Positions 1 to 12,009 of a stretch of DNA of 64,000 bases are shown in pieces. A program made the translations under genes and the position numbers. This stretch comes from Telopea speciosissima (taxonomy: Eukaryota > Streptophyta > Magnoliopsida > Proteales > Proteaceae). The notes below the pieces were generated by a model. It was not told the origin of the DNA, did no database searches, and worked only from the letters and a program-made list of their open reading frames with translations. The DNA is taken from assembly GCF_018873765.1 (NCBI RefSeq), contig NC_057922.1, forward strand, positions 18,179,563 to 18,243,562, given 5' to 3'. Position 1 is the first letter of the stretch; each line of letters begins with the position of its first letter.

Positions 1-186
1 CTTGATGATGCCTTCGTGCATGCTCCCATTGGCCCCCCATATACACAGGAGCCAAGTTCTCCCCACAGAGAATTCTTCCCCTTTTAATTAAATAAACAAA
101 ATTGCTGCATCACCTTCATATATTATAGCTATTGTACAATCTTGGAGTCAAGGATTACATTACTTAAGAATCGGTAATAAATAGAA

Positions 187-355
187 GGGAAAAAGTTCTC
201 TGTTCGGGAGTGTGGCCTACGCCAACACTCCCATGAGTCCATCTCTTTCTTCCCAATGTGAAAAGACACTTTTAACCCCCTATTTTAAGGAGGAGAGAGA
301 TAGACACATGGGAATGCTGGCGTAGACCACACTCCCATACAAAAAACTGTTTCCC
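187..355. mobile_element. Fold-back MITE, MULE-like
   Basis: A 169-bp non-coding element whose two halves are inverted repeats of about 50 bp, starting GGGAAAAAG and ending in TTCCC. It is flanked by a perfect 9-bp direct repeat (taaatagaa at 178-186 and 356-364). Nine-bp duplications are typical of Mutator-like elements. A second family member lies at 12476-12644. Nothing else is seen in the surrounding 1-1300 except AT-rich DNA and a short (AT)n tract near 768-780. Confidence 0.75.
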
Positions 356-1311
356 TAAATAGAAATAATATCAATGGAAGATGGTATGACACTATTGACT
401 CTTTTAAGTCTATTTTGAATACCCATAATCCTTACACCAAAAAAGGAAAAATACCTATAATCCATTAATGCGAATACCAAAAAAAAAAAAGGTCTCATAC
501 ACATCAAGGCTATCACAAGGTGTCATTAAATCTAAACTTTTCCTTACACTGGTTCAGAAAGAAAAAAAACTGTTGCCTTCGGATTCCATACACCCTTTTA
601 GAAAGAAAAGCTGTGGACTTTGGGGATGTTTAAACCGTACAGTAGATCCCACTGTGATGCACATGCTCCCGTATTAGAGACAAAGTAGAGTTAGATATTC
701 CATTAATTAATCTTACTCACAAGTCACAAGTGTGCTGTGGGGTTACCATCCCACTACACTAACAATATATATATATATATTTGCTTCTTGAAAAATGAAA
801 ATGAAATAAAGTTACAAAATCATCATCTTCATACGCGTCTACAACTCTATTTTAATTCACCATGCGTATTAGGTTAAAAGGAGGGATTATTGACTGACTA
901 GTAGTCAAGATGACTCTGGGATTTTAGCTATATTCAATTATGATTGCAAGTTATGATACATTTTAGTTCCCAAAAAGACATTAATTATATAAAGTGGCAT
1001 TAACCCTATTCATCCCCCTATAATTATTATTCCAGTGCCAGATCCTAGTCCTCCTATCATTATAAAGCAATTGCCAAATTCTCAAAAGCCCATACCATTC
1101 TACAGTCCCTTTACCCCCAAACCCTAAAATATTTTTTTATTTAAAAAAAATAAAAATTCATACCCCATAAAAAGGTGGGGACAACCCCATGAGGGTCTCA
1201 TAGACTTCCTGCAAAAGCAAACAAATGGAATACAGTCTGTGACTCAAAGTGTTAGCTATTCTCTCCACTACTCTCTACTACTATTTCATTTCGTTCCCTC
1301 ACCATCACCCA

Positions 1312-1320
1312 CTATAAGTA
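1312..1320 (+). promoter_or_regulatory. TATA box of aspartic protease gene
   Basis: The sequence CTATAAGTA lies about 77 bp before the start codon at 1397. It is followed by a CT-rich leader (CTCTCTCT at about 1354-1370), a common plant 5'-UTR feature. This placement fits a transcription start near 1345. Confidence 0.55.
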
Positions 1321-1396
1321 CACACTTCTCCAAACACTCCCTCACCACACTTCTCCTCTCTCTCTCTCTCGCTTCCCCCCCCCAAGTCCCCAAGCC

Positions 1397-2719
1397 ATGA
1401 GGACAACACCACCACTCCCTCTGCTAGTCCTCTCCCTATCACTCTTAGCCCTTCGCTGCCTCTGCCCTTCTCAAGGATCCACCCTCAGTTGTGGCTCCTC
1501 CAACAATGAAGGCTCCACTCTTGAAGTCATGCATGTCTACAGCCCTTGCTCACCTTTCCGCCCCAAGAAAGCCCTCTCTTGGGAACAATCTATCCTTGAC
1601 TTGGCTGCAAAAGACGATGCCCGTCTTCTCTATCTATCTAGCCTCGTCGCTCGTAGATCAATTGTTCCGATTGCCTCCGGCCGGCAGGTTATCCAGAGCC
1701 CAACCTACATTGTCCGGGTCAGATTTGGCACACCGGCCCAGCCCATGTTTATGGCCTTGGATACCAGCAGTGATGTTGCTTGGATCCCCTGCACCGGCTG
1801 TGTAGGATGCTCTTCCGTCGTCTTCAATCCCACCAAGTCAACAACTTATAAGCCAGTCGGGTGCTCCGCCCCGCAATGCACGCAGGTCCCAAACCCGACT
1901 TGCGATGGTGCCGCCTGCTCATTCAATCTAACCTACGGCTCCTCCACCGTCGCCGCCACCATATCACAAGACAGGCTAGTCCTTGCCACCGATCCTATCC
2001 CCAACTACGCCTTCGGTTGCATTAAAGCAGCTACCGGAAACTCGGTACCCCCTCAGGGCTTACTCGGACTTGGTCGGGGCCCCATGTCACTTCTCTCCCA
2101 ATCCCAGTCCCTCTACCAGTCAACCTTCTCCTACTGCTTGCCCGACTTCCGGTCCGCTAATTTCTCCGGTTCACTCCGGCTCGGACCAGTAGCTCAACCA
2201 ATACGAATCAAATTCACCCCACTCCTCACTAACCCAAGAAGGTCCTCCCTCTACTATGTCAACATGAACGGAATCAGCGTCGGTCGCCGGCTAGTCAACA
2301 TCCCGCCGAGCGCACTAGCTTTCAATCCAACAACCGGTGCCGGAACCATATTCGACTCGGGCACGGTCTTCACTCGGTTGGTCCAACCAGCCTACATTGC
2401 CGTAAGAGACGAGTTCCGGCGGAGGATCAAGGCCGGACCGGTGTCATCGTTGGGTGGGTTCGATACCTGTTATATGCAGACGGTGGTGTCGCCGACCATA
2501 ACGCTGCATTTTACGGGGATGAACGTGACTTTGCCGCAGGAGAACTTTTTGATACATAGTACGGCAGGGAGTATAACATGCTTGGCCATGGCAGCTTCGC
2601 CGGATAATGTGAATTCGGTGCTGAATGTGATAGCGAACATGCAGCAGCAGAATCACAGGTTGCTTTACGATGTGCCAAACTCGAGGTTGGGTGTGGCACG
2701 TGAACCCTGTACTCATTAA
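1397..2719 (+). CDS. Aspartyl protease, AED3/nucellin-like (A1 family)
   Basis: Intronless 440-residue pepsin-like protease. A hydrophobic signal peptide covers residues 1 to about 26, so the product is probably secreted to the apoplast. A prosegment runs to about residue 100, where the domain opens with PTYIVRVRFGTP. The first catalytic motif is DTSSD (Asp122), with Ser in place of the usual Gly as in the AED3 group. The second is FDSGT (Asp320). A Cys-rich nucellin-type insert (CTGCVGC) follows the first motif. The C-terminal part has NVIANMQQQNHRLLYDV and the terminal CTH typical of the group. The length matches the family (about 430-450). The family is known from apoplastic, defence-linked proteases such as Arabidopsis AED3. 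The exact orthologue is not proven. A TATA box and CT-rich leader lie just upstream. Confidence 0.9.
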   Translation: MRTTPPLPLLVLSLSLLALRCLCPSQGSTLSCGSSNNEGSTLEVMHVYSPCSPFRPKKALSWEQSILDLAAKDDARLLYLSSLVARRSIVPIASGRQVIQSPTYIVRVRFGTPAQPMFMALDTSSDVAWIPCTGCVGCSSVVFNPTKSTTYKPVGCSAPQCTQVPNPTCDGAACSFNLTYGSSTVAATISQDRLVLATDPIPNYAFGCIKAATGNSVPPQGLLGLGRGPMSLLSQSQSLYQSTFSYCLPDFRSANFSGSLRLGPVAQPIRIKFTPLLTNPRRSSLYYVNMNGISVGRRLVNIPPSALAFNPTTGAGTIFDSGTVFTRLVQPAYIAVRDEFRRRIKAGPVSSLGGFDTCYMQTVVSPTITLHFTGMNVTLPQENFLIHSTAGSITCLAMAASPDNVNSVLNVIANMQQQNHRLLYDVPNSRLGVAREPCTH

Positions 2720-3815
2720 TTGAAACTTTGAAAGAGACACATAGAGGGAGAGAGAGAGAGAGACTGTGAAGCTTGTGAGCATTTGTTGTTGTTTGTGTGG
2801 TTTTGAGGATGTTTTGTCGGTGGGAATGGAAGATTATAAGGGGTGTGTGGTTTTGTTGTAGTTTTTGTCATTTCTTGCACTGCGTTTGTTTATTTGGATT
2901 GATTGGCATCTCTCCCAGAGTCCCATTCATTGGATGCTTTTGGGTAATTGACCTTTAAAAAGGGGTGGAAGGATTCAAGAATGGACTGGAAGATTAGCTT
3001 AAGATTGAATTAGGACATCAACTTATTAAAAGTGTTATACTAGAACCTTTTTCACTAAAAATGGATTTGGGTATCTTCTCCATATATTTTGTCAATTTCA
3101 ATGTGATATGAATTTATTTCAAGTGATCTAGCCTATACATTTTACCTCCTCCCCCCAAAGAAAAAGGATTTCAGTATCCTTTAGAATTAGGAGTATAAGT
3201 TCCATAACCCAAGAGAATGGATCATCTGCATGTATCAACAGGTGAACGTACATGTGCGAGCCAACAACCGCCTATCTTATTTTTGGCCAACAAGAGGAGA
3301 AGGGATTTCTATAAAAACAAAATTAAAATATGATTGACTCTCACTTGTACGTTCATCTATTGATATGTGCAAAGGGGAGGAACCGAACTCATAACGCAAG
3401 CCCCCTCCCCCACCAAAAAGAAAATGAATAGTATTGATTTATTATTATTATTTTGGTGCTAAGCCCCACACAGGCCACACAATGACACACTTAGGGTGGG
3501 GACAAAAAGGCAAGGCGCATGGGTCACACTTGTTATTATATTACTATTATTTCAAGAAGGATGGGGATGTGAGAATCCAGCTCTTGAGATCCAATTGTCT
3601 ATCCGCATATATGCCACTGAAGTAGAAGCTAATCTAGGGTACATTCAATATTTTAATTGCGTTTGTGTTTGATGTTTAATTACTTCGGATCCTATCATTG
3701 AGATATGGTGCAGCATATTACTTATTTTAGTATAAATCAGAGTATAAGGGCAAATACAATGTAATAAAAAATTTCATGTAACTCGGTCATGGAGATTTAA
3801 ATTGACTTGTATTAT
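2720..3815. other. Intergenic, no gene seen
   Basis: 3' flank of the aspartic protease gene, starting with a (GA)n tract at 2748-2762 that is probably 3' UTR. The rest is AT-rich with a few short ORFs that show no recognisable protein. Confidence 0.5.
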
Positions 3816-3897
3816 GCTGGCTATGGGGTTCGAACCCATGCGCACTTATGTGCAGAAGATCTTAAGTCTTCGCCCTTAACCTCTCGGGCAAACCAGC
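3816..3897 (-). tRNA. tRNA-Leu (UAA anticodon)
   Basis: An 82-nt cloverleaf on the minus strand. The acceptor arms GCTGGTT and AGCCAGC pair fully, with one G-U. The D-loop region reads CCCGAGAGGTTAAG. The anticodon stem-loop GAAGACTTAAGATCTTC presents TAA. A long class-II variable arm and the T-loop GGTTCGAACCC follow. CCA is not encoded, as expected for a nuclear gene. It appears intact and functional. Confidence 0.95.
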
Positions 3898-4329
3898 TCG
3901 TATAATGTTGTTTTGACCCCATAAATATGTTTAGATAGATTTGAAAGGCATAAATCATAGCCGCACACCGTATTAGATAGGGTTGAAATTTTGTGGTCTA
4001 GCAAACACAAGATCATCCACTCACATGCCAAGTTTCAACCTAAGATTGAGTTTGCCAAGTTGTTGAAAAAGCATTAAAAATTCAGGACTACCAAAGAGGG
4101 AGGGCACACAGACCACCAAGAAAATGCGTAAGAGCATACATCATTACATGGAGGCTAAATGATTGAATGTGAATCTAAAATTTGACATATGACCAATTCT
4201 AACAATTTCCTAAATATTCATATAATTAGATCATTTATACTTTTTATCGTCTTACATAATAAAAAAATTAGTGCATAATCTCGAGATTCCATTTATATCT
4301 ATTATTAGAAATATTTTACAATAAAGTAT
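3898..4329. other. Intergenic, no gene seen
   Basis: AT-rich DNA between the tRNA gene and a fold-back element. No coding or RNA feature recognised. Confidence 0.4.
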
Positions 4330-4467
4330 GGGGAAAGTTTTCATACATGGCTGAGTAAGTCGTGTATGTGATTGGTTGGAGTTTCAAGACATTAATTAAT
4401 GGGTGGGGGTTTATGACTTTTCAACTCTTTATCAGAGGGGACACGACCGTGTGTGAAAACTTTCCCC
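4330..4467. mobile_element. Fold-back MITE, MULE-like
   Basis: A 138-bp element with terminal inverted repeats (GGGGAAAGTTTTCA and its complement). It is flanked by near-identical 9-bp direct repeats, ataaagtat at 4321-4329 and ataaaatat at 4468-4476 (8 of 9 match). No coding capacity. Confidence 0.7.
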
Positions 4468-5281
4468 ATAAAATATTAAAGAGAAGTGTTTCTATGCGTC
4501 ATAGTGCAAACCCTTTCTCTCATATAACCCACCAAGTAACAGCATTCTTCACTTGTTTTCCAACGGTCTTTGTTATTCACTAACAAATAGACCCAACTTG
4601 TTCAAATAATTTTTTGTAACATTATAGAAACATATGGTGTATTACACATTTTTCGTGGTTTTTCAATACTTAAAAATCATTTGGCCATAAATGTTTTTGA
4701 TCCACTTATCTTCTAAATTTTGATCCCATAGAAGAGTCATTTAGGCCCAAAATTGACATCTGCGCAAAGGAGAGCCACTCTGCCTCCCAGTGCAACTTTG
4801 GGCCCCAACCGACCTTTCATGTGGCTAAAATATGCCCTTGGCCACGCAGAATCCACATTCCGCTATTATGGGAGAGGGATAGGCACACGCACACTGTCCG
4901 TGTGCGGTAATCTAGCGAGCAATACCAATGGAGAGAGGGATATGGGTAGTCATTTCAACGAGAGAAAGAATGGGTGCTAGCTTATGGTACTCCGGTGGTG
5001 TCCCCAACCTTTAGGTTTGGCTGATAATTTGTTATGAAAACATTTTAAATTCATCTTTGGGCCTTCTTTTGCATCTGAGCCAGCAAGGCCCACCTTACCG
5101 GAGTTATAAATCTGATGGAGAGAATCTCTTCAACAATGGGATCTAACCCTACGATTCGAGTGTGAATAAGTATTTCAACCTCATACAATAGTAGGTGGAG
5201 TTAATGATAGACCCACATCATATCATACGGGTGAAGGAAAACTTAATCCAAGTCTGAATATCATAACCCATGTGCCTTTTA
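4468..5281. other. Intergenic, no gene seen
   Basis: No gene recognised. A short open frame at 4753-4980 has no family resemblance that I can see. Confidence 0.4.
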
Positions 5282-5464
5282 GGATTAAGTTTCCCTCCAC
5301 CCATAGAGGACAATTCACCCATCATCCTAGGGTTCACAAACCTCTCCTAGGATTTTAGTATGTTTTAAAATACCTTCTCAATATCCTTTCCCCTACTCTC
5401 CCGCTCTCTCCCGCCTTCCAGTGAATGAGATCCCATTCACCGTGGATGGAGGGAAACTCGATCC
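5282..5464. repeat. Short inverted-repeat element
   Basis: Ends are inverted repeats: the left begins GGATTAAGTTTCCCTCC and the right is close to its complement. The core (5312-5464) is clearly related to 22925-23075. Both share the caaact/cctaggattttagtatgtt-type middle and a CCRTGGRTG(A/G)AG right end. It is a dispersed MITE-like family. Confidence 0.55.
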
Positions 5465-5554
5465 CCTACCAATTATGATGGATGCAAAACAGGTTGGATT
5501 TGGGCTTACATCTCCAGTGACCCATACCACCATGCTCAGGCCCGTGGAAGTTTA

Positions 5555-5606
5555 ATCCCACATCGGAAGAATGGAAAGGTAGCACAAAAGGGGTGGCATA
5601 TAAAAT
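5555..5606 (+). promoter_or_regulatory. snRNA promoter: USE and TATA
   Basis: ATCCCACATCG at 5555-5565 matches the plant upstream sequence element (RTCCCACATCG). TATAAAAT is at 5599-5606. The 33-bp gap between them is the spacing known for RNA polymerase II snRNA genes; polymerase III genes have a gap about one helical turn shorter. The TATA box lies 32 bp before the RNA start. Confidence 0.92.
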
Positions 5607-5630
5607 GAACACAAAGAAGGCAAAATAAGC

Positions 5631-5826
5631 ATACCTTTCTCGGCCTTTTGGCTAAGATCAAGTGTAGTATCTGTTCTTATCAGTTTAATATCTGATACGT
5701 GGGCCATCGGCTCACATGATATTAACTTAATTTTTCTTTGGGGGAGAGCCCAACACGGTAGCTTGCTACCGGGGTTCTCATGCGTCGCCCATGCGTTGCA
5801 CTACTGCACGGGCCTGGCGCCCCCCG
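5631..5826 (+). ncRNA. U2: U2 spliceosomal snRNA
   Basis: About 196 nt. The 5' end ATACCTTTCTCGGCCTTTTG is the near-invariant U2 start. The branch-site-recognition segment GTGTAGTATCTGTTC follows, then stem-loop II. The 3' half ends in the GCACTACTGCACGGGCCTGG stem-loop and CGCCCCCCG. The Sm-site region is the T-rich stretch TTAATTTTTCTTTGG. Complete flanking signals (USE, TATA, 3' box) suggest an active gene rather than a retro-copy. The exact 3' end is uncertain by a few bases. Confidence 0.96.
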
Positions 5827-5850
5827 ACCAAATCTATTTGTAAAATAATT

Positions 5851-5866
5851 CATCTAGTTAGTTTAA
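5851..5866 (+). terminator. Plant snRNA 3' box
   Basis: CATCTAGTTAGTTTAA fits the plant consensus CA(N)3-10AGTNNAA with N=7. It starts about 25 bp after the U2 3' end and would direct 3'-end formation of the U2 precursor. Confidence 0.75.
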
Positions 5867-6414
5867 TCCTCGACTTGATTCGTAGGATGTTAAAGATTTC
5901 ACATAGGCAATTGGATGTAAGCTTTGTCGGGGTGTAGTTTTATATTCGATTTAAGATATATAATGTAGAAATCAAAATCAGGCCAAAAATAAGAACATAT
6001 TATTAAAATCAAATTGATTAGGTTTTAGGTCTTATCACCCACAATTATATTTCACCAATAAATAATATAGAATTGAAGCCCAAGTGTCTGATGAGATGGT
6101 GTGGGCCTATTCAACTCTTCTGTATTGGCAAGCCTTCCTATGTTTTCAAATGAAAAATCAGCTAAAATTTGTTTCCATCCTCTAAGTAGCTGATCTTTCA
6201 ATGATCTTCAAAAACACCTTTCTAACTCAATTTATGGCATTTTCACCACCTCACAAGATGAAATGTATCTGATACAAGGTCCAAGTGAGCCGAACCGGCA
6301 TCGGAATTGTCCTCAGACGATTTTGATATGGATTCAACCGGAATCGATTAGAATCGGGCCTATATATTACCAAGATTTACAGTTTGGTGAATGTATTAAG
6401 TAGAATCTTTTTCT
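5867..6414. other. Intergenic, no gene seen
   Basis: AT-rich spacer between U2 and the 3' end of the phospholipase gene. It includes 3' UTR of the latter near 6300-6414. Degenerate 'gaatcgg' words occur here and again in the phospholipase intron (6800-6960), so they may be repeat-derived. Confidence 0.4.
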
Positions 6415-9235
6415 TTATGGGTGGTGTATGATGGGTTTTGAAGAAGATGATGATCTTGTGGTGAGAGAGGGTCTCATCTTGACAATCTGTTCTTCATCCA
6501 CACCCATTCTCTTTGCAGAATGCACTGCTTCAAAGAAACGATTGACAGCATCTTCAACATATTGTTTACCCTCTTTGACAGTCATTTGCTTCCCAATCTT
6601 TTTAGGGTAAGTGGTTAAGAGGTGATCTCCTTTCAGCACAGCCGCAAGATGGATTAGTTCCTTTTGGAATTCACTCAGCTTTGCATCTTCTTTGGCTTCA
6701 CCCTTCCTTAGCTTCACTGGAGTTGGCAATTCCACTGTTGCACCAATTAATATTAGTGGTATTATAATATCGATACACAAACTAAAATAATGTAAATTAA
6801 GACTATGTTCGGACCAAAATTCGGAATCTGGATTCGGATGGGATCAGAATCAGCCTGAAAAGATTAGAAATCGGGCATAATCTGCACTAATTGTAGATTC
6901 CGTACATGGATCGGTCGATTCGAATCAGCTGGAATCGGGTTCAGCTTTCGAAATTATCAGCCTTTGGTTTTGATCACGATCCTTGTTTAGAATGTTAAAT
7001 CTAGATAAATATGGTAGGATAGTCCAATCTATAATTAGATCATTAGAAGCATCTGGTCATATCGTCAATGATATCGTCAATGATCATAACCGTTGATCTA
7101 GGGAAGTTTATGTTGTTCTGCGGAACCTACAAACGATCGCAATAATGGAAGAACACACACACAAACAAAACGATTTACGTGGTTCAGCCAATGTACCTAC
7201 ATCTACGGGGATGATGTTTTTTTTCTTTGATCGATGAAGTAAAAAGGAATACAGAGTGTTTTTGGCTCAGGCCTCTGTTACAATCCTTAACCCTAAATAC
7301 CTCAAGCAACTACGAAAACATGACAACAATAACAGAGACGAAGTTACACAAAGCAGTGCCGCAACGGAGGCTCCAAAAAATAGTCCAATCATCAGAAGGC
7401 AAGACACCACGCCTCAATAGTTTAGCGTTTATCATGCTTTAAAATGTTAAATGAACAACCGTGATCCAACTCAAATATTTAAGAACAAAAACTCAATCAT
7501 GATAGTTGAATCATATCATTCTAATTGGTATCTTTCAAGAGATATAGAAACTTAAGGTCATTTGGTTATGTACTTATATGGGTTGTTCTGGTATCTAGGC
7601 TAGGGCACCCCAAACATCAAGTTTCAAATATGAGGTAAACGTACCCCTTTGGCAAACGACGGTGTCTGGACCTTCGGCCATATTAGTCCCTAGTCACGCA
7701 CATAGGCCCATCAACGGAACATATCCAATCACAATTGAGTAAAATAGGGATTTAACATAATCCAATCACAGTCCATGAAAACTATGAAAGTTGAAGATAT
7801 TACCAATTAGGAATAGAAGAAGAGAATATCAAACCTGGACAATCAGTTCTAGGCTCGGCCCTGCCCTGAAGTATTCCTTCAAATGTGCCAGCCCATTCAT
7901 CCCTCCTCGTCAAGAATGGTGAAGAGAGGTTGAAGAGCTTCTTCACAGTCGCAGGTATGGATGAATGCTCGAACTCTGATGTGGGGAAGGGTGACCCATT
8001 GGGCCCATGAACCACTGCATTATCATCAAACCAAAATCCCTAAATTAATTTTCCAATTAAACCCAAATAAGGAAAAAGAAAACTGGGTGTGAGAGAGAAA
8101 GAGAGGGAGGGTGAGATTTGTGTGACTTACCAGTACCCTTGTTGATCCAAGGGGAGACGACAATGGTTGGAACCCTAACACCCAACCGGTCAAACCCAAA
8201 GAAGAACGGTTCAGGCCCAACCACAGCATCCGGACTCGGGACACCACTCACCGGCGTAGCCACATGATCATAGAACCCACCATGCTCATCATACGTTATC
8301 ACAAGCATTGTCTCATTCCACTGTGGGCCCGTCCTCAAAGCCTCATAAACTTCCTTCACCAACATCTGCCCATCATACACATCATGCGACGGATGATCAT
8401 CGTTCGCCGGCCACAGTATCGTATCAAAGTACCGCTGTTCCACCACAACATAATTCGGCAATCTCCCCTCCTTCGCATCTCTCTTAAAGAACAGATCGTA
8501 CGGTCGAAACTTCATCGCGTACTTCAGCTTCCTCAGATTCCGATAAAACAACGTCGTCGGAAGGTTTTGATAGTAAATCCCGAAACTGAACCCGGCCTGG
8601 TCCAGGTTCTCGAAGATGGTTCTTTGTGGGTAACCCAGAGAGAGAAGAAATCCGTCGTTGCTGGTGGCGCCGTGAGAGGTTGCAGAGTGCACATAGAGCC
8701 TGTTCGGTTGGGTTGACGCAGGTACCGCAGCGAACCACCGGTCGAAGACGGCGAATTCTGAGGCGAGGGCTTTGTAGACAGGGACCCGTTCAGGTTGGAA
8801 ACCGGACATGACGGTTTGGGTCATGTTGAGAGAACCGGTCATGGCGAATGCTTGTTGGGCGAAACCGTTCATGGATGGAAGAGTAGTGGTAGTGGTGATG
8901 TTTGTGGCGTTTGAGCCGAAGATCTGTTCGAGAATAGCTTGGAAGGAGTGACCGGGATCTGGGTCGATGAAATGGGATTGATCGTTGAAGAAAATGAGAT
9001 TGGAGTTTGGATCGGCGGTGGAGAGAGGGTTTGATTCTGTGCCGTTGACACCGTTGATTTCAGGGTTTGTCTGTTTCATCCATCCGAGCATGTGGTCGAA
9101 GGAACGGTTCTCCATTACTAAAACCACTACTGTCTTGATGGGACCTGCAAAGGAGGAAGAATTACAGAGGAGGAGGAGGAGGAGGAGGAGATGGAGAAGG
9201 GGTATGGAAGGGGTTACAGAAATCTTTGTCGCCAT
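6415..9235 (-). CDS. Non-specific phospholipase C (NPC)
   Basis: Hydrolyses phospholipids to diacylglycerol. Three exons join in phase: 9235-8131, 8014-7835 and 6734-6415, giving 534 residues, the usual NPC length. Residues 1 to about 30 form a Leu-rich signal peptide encoded by a (GGA)n-like tract. The phosphoesterase domain shows [12 protein letters not shown] (residues 41-52), [27 protein letters not shown] and [12 protein letters not shown], all hallmarks of the NPC/acid phosphatase-like family. Exon 2 carries [16 protein letters not shown]. Exon 3 encodes the C-terminal ELPTPVKLR and [20 protein letters not shown]. Donors are GTAAGT and GTTTGA; acceptors are TGCAG and CAACAG. The second intron is about 1.1 kb and contains repeat debris. 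It is closest to the NPC1/NPC2/NPC6 type with a signal peptide; which one is not resolved. Confidence 0.92.
7105..7230. repeat. LTR-retrotransposon-like remnant
   Basis: A fossil fragment inside the second intron of the phospholipase gene. The string ACGATTTACGTGGTTCAGCC followed by 'cctacatctacgg' is a phrase common in plant Copia-type LTR ends. It is short and degraded. Family placement is tentative. Confidence 0.35.
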
Positions 9236-11555
9236 TGTTATTGCAGAGCAGAGAGTGAGAAATAGAGATGAAGTGTGAAGAGGGCCGAAAATGATCGACT
9301 ATACTTTCCAAAGCTGAACCCGTGAGATGTTTTCATCGTTGTGCAGTTGTCTTTTACGGGAAAATCTGACGGGTGGGATCTGGATTGGCTAGAGATAAAA
9401 GGCAACTTTTATTCCGCTTATGACCCTAGATTTTGTATTTTCATAAGTTGGTATCCTCACTCGCTCTCTGTATGTTAGATTCATAGTTTTGTTTTTTTAT
9501 TTTTGTAAATAGATCCATAGATTTTTTATTTTTTTTTCCGTAAACAATAGATTCATAGATGGGCAGTAAAAAAGCGGTTCCATTTCAAGCTAGAGGAGTA
9601 ACGAGAATGGGGACATGATTGTCAATATACAAAATATCGTGGTGGCAAGTGGCAACGGAAAGAAAAATAAGTTTTGAATTTATTTAGTGGGAATAATTAA
9701 TATTTATTTTATTTTCAAATCAAAGGAATTTAATTTCAAAATAAAATAAAATTTAGGGGGACAGCTCTTGCGTGCGTGTGAGGGCCAATGGAAGAGTGCA
9801 CAAGGGCATCAAGTGGGACATCATTGACACATTTCATGGACAGGGTGGTCATTTTACTCCCATGTGTCTGGGTCTAGGGCATAGATTCCCATACAGTTAT
9901 TTTTCCCTAAATTTATTAGCTAAAAGAAAAATGTTCTTAAATTAGTTTCACCATCATGTGACTATCCTTATGGTTTTAATTCATGGTATCAAAATGGATA
10001 CGGGCCAATTCCGAAATTGATGTCATATCTGATACATATCAGGCAGTTTTGCCGTCAAAGATAATAATACTGTACAATTTTTACTTTTCCCTCCATTTGT
10101 ATCGTATAACCGATTTGGTATTGACCAATTATCGATATCAATGTCAACCAATCCAATAACCATACCTAAAACCATGAGAGTAATGCAAAGATTACAAAAA
10201 TTTTCACTATAATATTGATTTGATAACACTTACCTTCCTTTTTGCTTCCCATGCAATTAGGGAACTCTTATAGAAATGTCAAATTGGCAAAATACCAACC
10301 CGTCAAAGTAACTAACCAGCTTGTACAGAGTTTCTAAGGCAGCGTTTGGCATGCATTTTCGGTTGATTTCGCACTCTTAGATGACAAAAATAGTTATTTT
10401 TATCGTCCGAAAATATGAAATGGAACAAGAATGCATAGCAAACACAACTTAAGTAAGTAAATAAGAATTTCATTTGAGAGAAACCAATTTTATCTAACAA
10501 TTTGTGAAACTCAATTAAGAGTCTTTAACATGTCTAAAAGTCCAATAATAATTGTAAGGGGAAACCCCGTAGTAAGTGCATGGTTTGGGCAAGTTTCTGA
10601 GGCCTCTTGTTTTTTGATGTCCAGAAGCTCGCTTTTGGACAAAAAAGGGAGGGGACCAATTAGAGGCACTAGGAATCTGGGATATTGTATTCAAGAACCG
10701 AATTTATTTGGTACATCTTCTTCTAGAGAACATATTCCAGTTTTATTACATGGAATCCAACCATTGTACAGATTGGTTTGTACCGTAAACAGTTGGAGAA
10801 AATGTTGAAAAAATGAACATCTCTCTATTGGGGATTGATCTCAATTTTATCCTTATTTTTCATTAAAAATTAAGTTTTTTTTTATGATGATTTTAGCCTT
10901 GATCCAAAACCGATGCCTGCTTTAGGATCAACCAAGTAACGATGTCGACCTTGATCGATATCGATCCGATCCAGTCGATCTGATACCAATACCTCAATCC
11001 ATGCCCTCCATAGATAAATTTTGGACTTTTTGGCATCCTATACTTATCGTGGGCGATGGAAAGACCATGTTGAAAACCCTTAGATTCTTTTACCTTGCAG
11101 CACAAACTCTTCAATATAAAGAAATATCAAAGAGGATAAATATCCCCAAGAAAAGGAAAAATTTCTTAGATCTACGAGATTAAAAAAATAATTACAAGAT
11201 AAATATATTTAAAATTTATTTTACATTCACAAATATAGATTATGAAAAGATTTATCTAATCCTCAAATTAGTTAGTACCCGTCCCCCAACAAGAAATAAA
11301 ATTAAATTTTATAAAATACCCTTTAACATCACTTTTTTCCATAATTTAAACTTAAAGATAAGAGTTATTAACATAACTGATAAACTCAAAAGAGCATTTT
11401 TTTGTCCATAATTTAAGCCTATAGGCATAAAGCTTATTAACTTAACCGATAAACTCATATGGGAATTGTGCAAGTTTAATTCTATTTCTTGTTGTGTTTA
11501 AATTATGAAAACAAAAAACGATCATTAAATTCACAAAATTAAATCTGTATTTGAT
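9236..11555. other. Intergenic, no gene seen
   Basis: Begins with the 5' UTR and promoter of the phospholipase gene. A repeat-like stretch at about 9757-9910 shares its wording with 23390-23480 and 23700-23780. A short ORF at 10530-10808 matches no family I recognise. Confidence 0.4.
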
Positions 11556-11790
11556 GGATTTGGGTCCTCTGTGGCTGGGGTTGAGCAGCCATTGTGTTGC
11601 CCTCAACTCACAATCCGCCACATGGATTTGATGCAAATCCAATGGTTGGTAGACAATGTCCGGCCTGACATTTTTTGAATTTTAAAAGGTAATTTTGAAT
11701 TTTAAACTCATCTACCAACCATTAGATTGACATCAAATCCACACGTTGGCCTATGAGTTGAGCGCAACAGGCCACAGAGGATCAAAATCC
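11556..11790. repeat. Long fold-back repeat (MITE-like)
   Basis: An imperfect palindrome of about 235 bp. The left arm begins GGATTTGGGTCCTCTGTGGC and runs through CAATGGTTGGTAGA. The right arm is its inverted counterpart ending CCACAGAGGATCAAAATCC. No coding content. Confidence 0.6.
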
Positions 11791-12009
11791 GTGTTTTGTA
11801 ATGCATTTGGAGGTGATAAAAACAATTCAGAATGCATTTTCCATGTAGAATGAGTTCCAAAAATGCATATTGAATGCAGTCTAAAAGAACGAGAAATATA
11901 GAAAACAATGTTTTTCTCTCTATGGTCGTTCCTGCCGTCCTTTGGATGGTCCGTGGGGGTTTCCTCAGGTTTCTAGCATTATGTCAAACCCTATTTCCTT
12001 TCCTCTTAA

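Noticed and set aside
2444-2782. 112-codon minus-strand open frame
   Set aside because: Antisense shadow of the aspartic protease 3' end.
4753-4980. 75-codon open frame
   Set aside because: No family resemblance and an ordinary random-ORF length.
8264-8716. 150-codon plus-strand open frame
   Set aside because: Antisense shadow of phospholipase exon 1.
10530-10808. 92-codon open frame with protein-like composition
   Set aside because: I suspected an organelle-derived insert, but it matches no plastid or mitochondrial protein I can recall and has no gene context.
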